Translations under genes and position numbers: made by a program | In this document: positions 51,483 to 58,998 of the stretch, one piece after another | Position numbering within the stretch: the stretch's first letter is position 1 | Layout: each line of letters opens with the position of its first letter | Notes under the pieces: model-generated | The model's database searches: none | What the model was told of the DNA's origin: nothing | What the model saw: the letters and a program-made list of their open reading frames with translations, nothing else | Assembly (NCBI GenBank): GCA_025449845.1 | Contig: JANWIP010000025.1 | Location: 42,667-106,666, forward strand | Direction of reading: 5' to 3' | Source of the DNA: Solirubrobacteraceae bacterium | GTDB taxonomy: Bacteria > Actinomycetota > Thermoleophilia > Solirubrobacterales > Solirubrobacteraceae | Length of the DNA stretch: 64,000 nt

Positions 51483-54379
51483 TGGCTGCTCGGAGGCTCC
51501 TGTGCCTGGCGATAGGGCTTGCCTTGCCCTTCCTTGTGCCCGCAAGCTCGGCGCTTGCCGACTTTGGGTTCAAGGATTTTGAATACTCGGCCATCAATCA
51601 GGATCAGTCGGCTGCGGTGCAGGCCGGATCGCACCCTTGGGCGCTGTCGACATCCGTTGACTTCAACAGCCGGCTCGAACCGGACGAAAGCATCGTCCCC
51701 GACGGAGATGTCAAGGACATAGAGGTCGATACGCCCCTTGGGCTGGTCGGCAATCCCGCGACCACCCCGAAGTGCACCATCCAGAAGTTCACGACCCCTC
51801 CTGAGAACAAGGAAGCCCTGCCCCTTGGATCGAGCTTCGTCTTCTCCGGCGCGACCTGTCCCGATAACAGTCAGGTGGGAGTAGCGGACGTCAGGCTCAA
51901 CCCCAATCCCTCGTTGCACTCCTTCATCGGCGTTTACAACCTGGAACCACCCCCTGGTGTCCCCGCTGAGTTTGGCTTTGACTATCTTGGGCTTCCCGTG
52001 TTGCTCAAGGCGTCGCTTCGTCCAGACGGCAGCTACGGGCTGGCTGTAAGTGCCAGCGATGTGAGCCAGACCCTGCACGTCTTTGGATCCACCGTCACGT
52101 TGTGGGGCGTCCCAGCTGACCCCAACCATGACGGTCAGCGCGGCGAGTGCCTTGGCAGCGAAGGGCAGTCCGTGATCGCAGGCGGCTGCCCCGCGGGAAT
52201 AGCTCCAGCGCCTTTCCTGACCCTCCCGACCAGTTGCTCCGCCGAACCACCCACGATGTCCATCTTTGCCGACTCATGGCAGGACCCAGCGCCTGTCGGC
52301 CCTCGCATCAGTGCGAGCGCCGTGAACCGTGATGCCCACGGCGACGCCGAGGGCATCACCGGTTGCGACCGACTGGACTTCAGTCCATCGCTGACGATTC
52401 GCCCCGACGCCGCGGCGGCGAATTCACCAACCGGCCTGGAAGTCGACCTGAGCCTGCCGCAGAACGAAAACCCCCATGGGCTGTCGGAGTCGCACCTGAG
52501 GGACGCGGTCGTGACACTGCCGCCGGGGTTGGTGGTCAACCCATCTACCGCGGATGGCCTGGAAGCGTGCTCGTCCGCGCAGATCGACCTGAACAGCCAG
52601 GACCCGGCGAAGTGTCCAGCGGCGTCGAAGATGGGGTCGGTGACAGCCACCACGCCGCTGCTGACGGACAAGCTCGAAGGCTCGGTGTATCTGGCGCAGC
52701 AGGAAGACAACCCATTTGGCAGCCTGCTGGCGATCTATGTCGTCGCCGAAGGCGATGGCGTGCGCGTCAAGTTGGCCGGCGAAGTGCACGCCGATCCAGT
52801 GTCGGGCCAGTTGACGACGACCTTCAATGGGAACCGGGCTCCGGCCTTCAGCGGGAATCCCGCCCTTGAAGGCGAGCCCCAGTTGCCCTTCAGCGACCTG
52901 CGGCTGCGGCTCTTTGCTGGGCCACGGGCGGCGTTGATGACGCCGGGATGCGGCGAATACGCCGCGAGCGCGCTGTTGACTCCGTGGTCTGGCAGCTTGC
53001 CGGTCGCTTCGGCGAGCCCCGCATTCACGCTCAACACGAATTGCGGTGGAGGATTCGCCCCGTCGTTCAAGGCGGGGACCGTAAGCAACCAGGCTGGTGG
53101 CTTCAGTCCACTGGTTACCAGCGTCTCGCGCGGCGACCAGGATCAGCGACTGGGCCAGGTGAGCGTAAAGATCCCGCCCGGGGTGCTGGGGATGCTCTCC
53201 AGGGTGTCGCTCTGCGGCGAGTCCCAAGCGCAGGAAGGTACCTGCCCGGCTTCAAGTCAGATAGGGCACGTGACCGTCACTGCCGGGGCCGGGCCCAACC
53301 CGGTCTCCCTGCCCCAGGCGGGCAGAGCGGAAGACCCCGTGTACCTGACCGTGCCTTACAAGAACGCGCCGTTCGGCCTGGCGATCGTCGTGCATCCGGA
53401 AGCCGGGCCGTTCAACCTCGGCCCGAAGCCAATCGTGGTGCGCGCCGGGATCTACGTCGACCCTAAAACGGCGCAGATCACGGTCACAACGGACCCATTG
53501 CCCACGATCCTGAGAGGCATCCCACTGGACGTGCGCGCGGCGACGGTGACCATCGATCGCGCCGGGGCCACGGGGGCCAATCAGTTCATCTTCAACCCCA
53601 CCAACTGCGAAGCGCTCTCCTCGACAGGCACGATTGCCTCGACGCTCAATGGCGTCGTGAGCGTGTCCAGCCGCTTCCAGGCAGCTGACTGTGAATCGCT
53701 GCCCTTCAAGCCGTCGTTCAAGGCGTCCACCCAGGGTGTGACAAGCAAGAAGCTCGGCGCTTCCCTGGACGTCAAGGTTACCTCTGGCCCAGGGCAGGCC
53801 AACATCGGCAAGGTCTTCGTGACGCTGCCCAAGCAGTTGCCCGCGCGCTTGACGACGCTCCAGAAAGCCTGCACCGAGGCGGCGTTCGCGGCGAATCCCG
53901 CGACCTGCCCCGTGGCGTCCGACGTGGGCTTCGCTCGGGCCGTGAGCCCGGTGTTGAAGCAGCCGCTGGTCGGGCCCGCGTATCTGGTTTCTCATGGCGG
54001 CGCCGCGTTCCCCGACCTCGTCGTGGTCCTTCAGGGCGAAGGAATTCGTCTGGATCTGGTCGGCAACACCAACATCAGAAAGGGCATCACAACCAGCACC
54101 TTCAACACCGTGCCCGATGCGCCGATCTCTAGGTTCGAGCTGAGGCTGCCGCGGGGGGCCCACTCCGCACTCGGATCCAACCTTCCGGCCAGCGCCCACG
54201 GCAGCTTCTGCTCAAGCAAGCTCGCTCTCCCCGTGATCCTCACCAGCCAGAATGGCGTGCAGCTCAAGTCCAGCGGGCGGATCGCCGTCAGCGGCTGCTC
54301 CTTCAGCAAGGCCCGCAGGACGGGTCGTAAGGCCTCGAAGGCCGGGGTCGGGCACGAGATCCGGCACGGCAAGACTTAG
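51479..54379 (+). CDS. Giant secreted repeat protein (cassette 2, second gene)
   Basis: A 966-residue exported protein. A signal peptide (LLCLAIGLALPFLVPASSALA) precedes four modules built around C-P-x-x-S-x-[VIM]-G: TCPDNSQVG, KCPAASKMG, TCPASSQIG and TCPVASDVG, each followed by a G-x-[VA]-Y-[LN] strand and further beta pattern such as FPDLVVVLQGEGIRLDLVGN. The C-terminal end is Lys/Arg-rich. Close paralogue of the gene at 58995. It overlaps the propeller gene by ATGA. No catalytic motif is recognised; adhesion or matrix protein is the likeliest role (inference). Confidence 0.78.
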   Translation: MMAARRLLCLAIGLALPFLVPASSALADFGFKDFEYSAINQDQSAAVQAGSHPWALSTSVDFNSRLEPDESIVPDGDVKDIEVDTPLGLVGNPATTPKCTIQKFTTPPENKEALPLGSSFVFSGATCPDNSQVGVADVRLNPNPSLHSFIGVYNLEPPPGVPAEFGFDYLGLPVLLKASLRPDGSYGLAVSASDVSQTLHVFGSTVTLWGVPADPNHDGQRGECLGSEGQSVIAGGCPAGIAPAPFLTLPTSCSAEPPTMSIFADSWQDPAPVGPRISASAVNRDAHGDAEGITGCDRLDFSPSLTIRPDAAAANSPTGLEVDLSLPQNENPHGLSESHLRDAVVTLPPGLVVNPSTADGLEACSSAQIDLNSQDPAKCPAASKMGSVTATTPLLTDKLEGSVYLAQQEDNPFGSLLAIYVVAEGDGVRVKLAGEVHADPVSGQLTTTFNGNRAPAFSGNPALEGEPQLPFSDLRLRLFAGPRAALMTPGCGEYAASALLTPWSGSLPVASASPAFTLNTNCGGGFAPSFKAGTVSNQAGGFSPLVTSVSRGDQDQRLGQVSVKIPPGVLGMLSRVSLCGESQAQEGTCPASSQIGHVTVTAGAGPNPVSLPQAGRAEDPVYLTVPYKNAPFGLAIVVHPEAGPFNLGPKPIVVRAGIYVDPKTAQITVTTDPLPTILRGIPLDVRAATVTIDRAGATGANQFIFNPTNCEALSSTGTIASTLNGVVSVSSRFQAADCESLPFKPSFKASTQGVTSKKLGASLDVKVTSGPGQANIGKVFVTLPKQLPARLTTLQKACTEAAFAANPATCPVASDVGFARAVSPVLKQPLVGPAYLVSHGGAAFPDLVVVLQGEGIRLDLVGNTNIRKGITTSTFNTVPDAPISRFELRLPRGAHSALGSNLPASAHGSFCSSKLALPVILTSQNGVQLKSSGRIAVSGCSFSKARRTGRKASKAGVGHEIRHGKT

Positions 54380-54424
54380 GGCGTTTGCCATGCGGCACGT
54401 CCTCCGCTACCCTTGGCAGGCCAG

Positions 54425-54440
54425 TTGACTGACTGGTCAA
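54425..54440. promoter_or_regulatory. Inverted-repeat operator before the acyl-CoA dehydrogenase
   Basis: TTGAC and GTCAA flank a 6-bp spacer TGACTG. Similar GACxxxxxxGTC palindromes are bound by TetR-family regulators of fatty-acid degradation. It lies 58 bp before the ATG. Confidence 0.5.
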
Positions 54441-54497
54441 TCTATTCTTTAGCGCGGCCCGCTGGGGACGCGTCATCCCCAAGGAGATCCGAGAAGA

Positions 54498-55664
54498 ATG
54501 GTCGATTTCACGCTCACTGACGAGCAGCGGAACCTGCGCGAGATGGCGCACGACTTCGCCGAGAAGGAGATCCGGCCCGTCGCTTGGGAGTTCGACAAGG
54601 ACGGTACCTGGCCTCAGGGCATCCTCGAGAAGGCCTGGGAGGTTGGGTTGATGAACACCCATATTCCGGAGGAGTACGGTGGGCCTGGGATTGGCTACTT
54701 CGAGGGGTGCCTCATTGAGGAGGAGCTCTCCTGGGGGTGCTCCGGGATTCAGACCTCGCTCGGGTGCAACGGGTTGGCTACCGCGCCGATCGTGCTTGGG
54801 GGGTCTGAGGAGGTCAAGAAGAAGTATCTCGGGATGCTTACCGAGGAGCCTAAGCTTGCCTCGTTCTGTCTGACCGAGCCTGATGCTGGGTCCGATGTGT
54901 CGGGGATGCGGACTACTGCTGTGCGTAAGGGCGATAAGTACGTGCTCAATGGGTCCAAGTGCTTCATCACCAATGGGGGGTATGCGGACTATTACACCGT
55001 CTACGCCAAGACCGACAAGGAGGCCGGGCACCGCGGGATCTCCGCGTTTGTTGTTGAGCGCGACTGGGGGGTTGTTGTCGACAAGAAGGAGGACAAGCTG
55101 GGGCAGCGGGCCTCGAACACCGCGACCATCTCGTTCAGTGATGTTGAGGTGCCTGCGGAGAATCTGCTTGGGGAGGAAAACAAGGGGTTCAAGCTGGCGA
55201 TGATGACGCTCGATCGTACGCGGCCAGGGGTTGCGGCCATGGCTACTGGGATTGCTCGGGCGGCTTTTGAATTTGCTACCGAGTATTCGAAGGAACGCGT
55301 GCAGTTCGGGGTTCCGATCGCTATGCACCAGGGGATTCAGTTCATCATCGCCGATATGGCCACGGAAGTTGAAGCGGCTCGGTTGCTGACCTGGAAGTCG
55401 GCTGTCATGCTCGATAACGGGGAACGCAACACGCTCGTTTCCTCGCACGCCAAGCGGTTTGCTGCGGATGCGGCTATGAAGGTTGCTACCGAAGCGGTGC
55501 AGGTGTATGGGGGGTATGGGTTCATCAAGGATTATCCCGTGGAGAAGCTGTTTCGGGATGCGAAGATCATGCAGCTCTATGAGGGGACTTCGCAGATCCA
55601 GCGGCTTGTGATTGCGCGGGAGACGTTGTTGCCTCGGCGGGTGGAGGAGCCGGCGGCGGTCTAA
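54498..55664 (+). CDS. Acyl-CoA dehydrogenase
   Basis: A 388-residue flavoprotein that introduces the alpha-beta double bond in acyl-CoA. Seen are FTLTDEQRNLREMAHDFAEKEIRPVAWEFD, FCLTEPDAGSDVSGMRT (FAD/substrate loop), FITNGGYADYYTVYAKTD, FGVPIAMHQGIQFIIADMA, AVQVYGGYGFIKDYPVEKLFRDAKIMQLYEGTSQIQ, in which E of YEGTS is the catalytic base. AGGAGATC precedes ATG 54498. It interrupts the series of secreted cassettes as a metabolic gene. Confidence 0.95.
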   Translation: MVDFTLTDEQRNLREMAHDFAEKEIRPVAWEFDKDGTWPQGILEKAWEVGLMNTHIPEEYGGPGIGYFEGCLIEEELSWGCSGIQTSLGCNGLATAPIVLGGSEEVKKKYLGMLTEEPKLASFCLTEPDAGSDVSGMRTTAVRKGDKYVLNGSKCFITNGGYADYYTVYAKTDKEAGHRGISAFVVERDWGVVVDKKEDKLGQRASNTATISFSDVEVPAENLLGEENKGFKLAMMTLDRTRPGVAAMATGIARAAFEFATEYSKERVQFGVPIAMHQGIQFIIADMATEVEAARLLTWKSAVMLDNGERNTLVSSHAKRFAADAAMKVATEAVQVYGGYGFIKDYPVEKLFRDAKIMQLYEGTSQIQRLVIARETLLPRRVEEPAAV

Positions 55665-55757
55665 CTGGGCGGTCTTTTGTTTTGGGGCCGTGTTCGGGGC
55701 TCGGGGCTCGCTGGGCTCGGGGTCCGCGTCAGCCAGGTTGCATCGGGATTTGAAGCG

Positions 55758-55784
55758 AGCGGGGCCGCCAAAGGCGGCCCCGCT
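55758..55784. terminator. 12-bp stem terminator between convergent genes
   Basis: AGCGGGGCCGCC and GGCGGCCCCGCT pair perfectly around AAA. It lies between the acyl-CoA dehydrogenase (plus) and small protein 2 (minus) and can serve both. Confidence 0.7.
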
Positions 55785-55792
55785 GCGTTGGG

Positions 55793-56473
55793 TTAGACTA
55801 GCTTTTGACCTTCAGTTTCAAGGGCTGATGCCAAAGAGTATTTCCCTGCTTTTTGGCCGCCTTTGACACCTAGCGTTTTACATAGGGTCATTGATTCTTG
55901 GATTGTGGATGTGACGCCTTTGGTACTAGCTTTAATCGAGACACCACCAGTTATATTTTCCAGTGTAGTGCCTTGCAGTTCTTTGTTGCCGTCGGGCTGT
56001 ACGGTAATGGTGCAAGTGTTTGCGCCTGTACCAATTTTCACAACACAGCCGGGCGGATATACACTACCTGTTCCACTGGAATTTGTGCCGTTACTCTCAA
56101 CTTGCAGGTTACATTCAACTGCGGCAGCAATGCCCGTTGGACCAGTACATACTCCCCATTTTGTGATTTTGAGTTGCTCGTGGGGACCCTTTAGTGTGGC
56201 TGCTTGGGTAAAGAATTTACCTTGGGCAGTGGTGCTTTTGACTTGGATCTGCCAACCTCCTTCGGCTACTTTGGTACCTTCGCCATTGGTAGATTTACAT
56301 GTGACGGCTGGACCGGATTCGACACTTTCAAAAGTAGTAGTTGTAGGGAAGGTCTTTATAGCTCCTTGAGATTTCCCAGTGGTTGATTCAAATTCTGCCA
56401 TTGCAGGTGCTGCCAAGACGACCAGGGCGGTCATCAGGCCAGCAAACCCCACTAGCAGCTTGAGCTTGAACAT
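55793..56473 (-). CDS. Small secreted six-cysteine protein, copy 2
   Basis: A 226-residue exported protein: a signal peptide (KLLVGFAGLMTALVVLAAPAMA), then six cysteines in the contexts VTCKS, KWGVCTGPTG, VECNLQ, PPGCVV, NTCTIT and TLCKTLG, and the end TEGQKLV. It is closest to copy 4. The start ATG 56473 has AGGAG upstream; a longer reading frame upstream has no homology. It lies divergent from cassette 3 with a 371-bp gap carrying both promoters. Base composition is lower in GC than the surrounding housekeeping genes. No known family recognised. Confidence 0.8.
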   Translation of the reverse strand: MFKLKLLVGFAGLMTALVVLAAPAMAEFESTTGKSQGAIKTFPTTTTFESVESGPAVTCKSTNGEGTKVAEGGWQIQVKSTTAQGKFFTQAATLKGPHEQLKITKWGVCTGPTGIAAAVECNLQVESNGTNSSGTGSVYPPGCVVKIGTGANTCTITVQPDGNKELQGTTLENITGGVSIKASTKGVTSTIQESMTLCKTLGVKGGQKAGKYSLASALETEGQKLV

Positions 56474-56539
56474 TGTCTGAGCTTCTCCTATCGGTTTGGT
56501 TGAGTTGATCTTGTCTGAGTCCTCGGTTGAGGCTCGCCT

Positions 56540-56569
56540 GATCATGCGATCTCGGCGGGGTCTGGTCAA
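56540..56569 (-). promoter_or_regulatory. Conserved promoter of small protein 2
   Basis: On the minus strand: TTGACC (56569-56564), an 18-bp spacer, ATGATC (56545-56540), then AGGCGAGCC, as before copies 1 and 4. Confidence 0.65.
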
Positions 56570-56709
56570 GCAGCACCTCAGGGGCGGTCGTCGACCTGTA
56601 GCTGTGGGTCAGACAGCCAACACGGTCAAGCCCCATGTTTCCAGCCGGTTCTGCCTGAGACGGACGCCAAGGGATGCTTGCTACAAGCTCTCTGCAATCG
56701 AAGAGGCTT

Positions 56710-56780
56710 TGTTTCTGACTCAACCTGTGGGCGAGCCAGCCGCTGTGCGGTTAGAAACAGGGACCACGATAAGGGTAGGA
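56710..56780 (+). promoter_or_regulatory. Cassette 3 promoter region with inverted motif
   Basis: TGTTTCTGA (56710-56718) faces TTAGAAACA (56751-56759), the same facing pair as in front of cassette 2. A TAGGAT -10-like box follows at about 56776. The transcript would have a leader of about 60 nt. Confidence 0.5.
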
Positions 56781-56844
56781 TCTGAGCTAACGTCCCGATG
56801 GACCAGCTAGCAAACCGCAGCAGGCAAGAGGAGAGGTCTAGTAG

Positions 56845-58998
56845 ATGCGTACCCATGGCCGCAAGATCGCGTTCCTTGGTGCAGCCTTCAGTTGCATCCT
56901 ATTGCTGGTCAGCGGAACTGCATTCGCGGCGGCTTTGCCCTTACCCGACGGTCGTGCTTGGGAGATGGTCTCGCCTTTGGACAAGAACGGTGGCGAGATC
57001 AACGGCATTGGAGGGACTGTGCCCAATGAAGGTCTGCCGGAAGGTGGAGTAGTGCAGGCGGCCGCGGATGGCAACTCAATCACCTACTTGTCGCTGCTTG
57101 CGTTTCCTGGCCTGAGTGGAGGACAGCCGTTGGGGGCGCCGCTTGCCAGTCAGTATCTTTCAACTCGTTACGCCAGCGAATGGACAACAGAAGACCTGGC
57201 AACGGCAATGAATTCAAAGACATATCCCGCTGCGGGCTTTGGCGCGCCATATAGAGCATTCTCGACCGATTTAGCGCGCAGCCTGATGCTTGGAGGAGGA
57301 TATCGACCGATCGAAAACAAGCCTTTGACGCCCGATGCCCCTCCGAGATATATGAACTATTATTTACGGGATAGGGATACGACGACGCTTAGGGCCCTTT
57401 TAACGAGTACACCATTTGAAGGACCAGAAGAATTTCGTCTTGAATTATTGGGTGTCAATCCAGATCTCACCCATGCTGTCTTTGAAACCATTGCGGCGCT
57501 AAGCCCTGGAGCTACGCGACAGAGTGAAGGCAATCTGTATGAGTGGGCCGATGGGCAGTTTCAGCCAATCAATGTCTCGCCTGAAGCCACAAATTCTGGT
57601 GAAACATCCGGGGGGGGTGCAGAACTAGGAAGTCGATTCAACGAAAGCCATACGATCTCAGACGATGGCATGCGTGTGTTTTGGAGCCAGCCCGCCACCA
57701 GGCGCTTGTTTGTCCGCGAAGGCATTGGGACGAATCATGCGACCACGGTTCAGATCGATGAATCGCGTGGCGGTGTAGATGAAGGAGGACGGGGAGAATT
57801 CGCGACTGCAAGTGTTGATGGGTCGGAGGCATTCTTTACAGACTCGCGGCGGTTGACACCGGACGCGACCGCTGGCGATGACCCGAATCACCAGGATCTT
57901 TATATGTTTGACGTCGATAGCCATCGCTTGAGTGATCTGACGATCGACAACACTGACTTGGGCGGCGCTGCGGTGCTAGGTGTATTAGGGGCGAGTGACG
58001 ATGGCTCCTATGTCTATTTCGTGGCTGAAGGTGGCTTGCCGAACACCGGCGCAATCGCTGGACGTGACAACTTGTACATGTGGCATGAAGGAGCGGTTAG
58101 GTTTTTGGCCGCATTGGTCGCCAAGGATAGCGTGGGTGCCAATCGCGAACCCACGTTCGCTCATGATTGGGTCAAGTCGGGTGGTTTGCGCACAGCAAGA
58201 GTCTCAGCCGATGGTCGATACGTGTTGTTTATGTCGGCCGCAAGCTTAACGGGCTACGACAATCGAGATATGATTCATCCAGAAGTTTTGGACGAGGAGG
58301 TGTTCCTCTATGATGCGGTGGCTAACAATTTCACATGTGTGTCGTGTAGTCCGAGCGGTGGATCTCCAGTAGGACCTTCGGGCTTTCCGGGGGGTACGCC
58401 GTGGCGTATAGCGCCTGAAATTGGTACGTATGAACCGCGGGTCTTATCCGAGGATGGAAGCAGGGTGTTTTTCGACAGTAAGGATACGCTGGTGCCCCAG
58501 GATACCAATGGCGCCCAGGATGTATACGAGTGGGAGCGGGGCGGTACCAATGGTTGCCAGCTGCAGGGTGGCTGTGTCTACCTACTCTCGGGCGCGACAA
58601 GCACAAGCGATTCGTCCTTTGTCGATGCCAGCTTGAATGGAAATGACGCGTTCTTTATAACGCGGGAGGAGTTGGTGCCGCAGGACACCGATCAGCTACG
58701 CGACCTTTATGACGCCCGCGTGGGTGGCGGCCTCCCCGCGCCGCCTGTTCCCCTGCCTGCTTGCGAAGGGGAGGGTTGCCTGCCGCAGGCCTCGGCCCCA
58801 TCCGCTCCTGGCTCGCTCGCCAGCACAACCTTCAGCGGTACAGGAAACATTGTGCCTGCCTCTAGGCCTAAGGTGAAGCCTACGGCCAAGAAGAAGCCAG
58901 CTAAGAAGGCCAAGAAACGCGCCAGTAAAAGGAAGAAGAGGAAGCGTAAAGCGAACACGAGGCGAGGGAGCAGTTCGTCTGTCAGGGGGCGCCGATGA
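56845..58998 (+). CDS. Secreted beta-propeller-like protein with basic tail (cassette 3, first gene)
   Basis: A 717-residue exported protein, close paralogue of the gene at 49311. A signal peptide (IAFLGAAFSCILLLVSGTAFA), PDGRAWEMVSPLDKNGGEINGI, then propeller-like strands: SDDGMRVFWSQPATRRLFVRE, DDGSYVYFVAEGGLP, SADGRYVLFMSAASLTGYDN, SEDGSRVFFDSKDTLVPQDTNGAQDVYEWE. The Lys/Arg-rich tail has KKKPAKKAKKRASKRKKRKRK. AGGAGAGG precedes ATG 56845. GC content is visibly lower than in copy 2, which hints at more recent transfer or relaxed selection. ATGA overlap with the next gene. Confidence 0.78.
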   Translation: MRTHGRKIAFLGAAFSCILLLVSGTAFAAALPLPDGRAWEMVSPLDKNGGEINGIGGTVPNEGLPEGGVVQAAADGNSITYLSLLAFPGLSGGQPLGAPLASQYLSTRYASEWTTEDLATAMNSKTYPAAGFGAPYRAFSTDLARSLMLGGGYRPIENKPLTPDAPPRYMNYYLRDRDTTTLRALLTSTPFEGPEEFRLELLGVNPDLTHAVFETIAALSPGATRQSEGNLYEWADGQFQPINVSPEATNSGETSGGGAELGSRFNESHTISDDGMRVFWSQPATRRLFVREGIGTNHATTVQIDESRGGVDEGGRGEFATASVDGSEAFFTDSRRLTPDATAGDDPNHQDLYMFDVDSHRLSDLTIDNTDLGGAAVLGVLGASDDGSYVYFVAEGGLPNTGAIAGRDNLYMWHEGAVRFLAALVAKDSVGANREPTFAHDWVKSGGLRTARVSADGRYVLFMSAASLTGYDNRDMIHPEVLDEEVFLYDAVANNFTCVSCSPSGGSPVGPSGFPGGTPWRIAPEIGTYEPRVLSEDGSRVFFDSKDTLVPQDTNGAQDVYEWERGGTNGCQLQGGCVYLLSGATSTSDSSFVDASLNGNDAFFITREELVPQDTDQLRDLYDARVGGGLPAPPVPLPACEGEGCLPQASAPSAPGSLASTTFSGTGNIVPASRPKVKPTAKKKPAKKAKKRASKRKKRKRKANTRRGSSSSVRGRR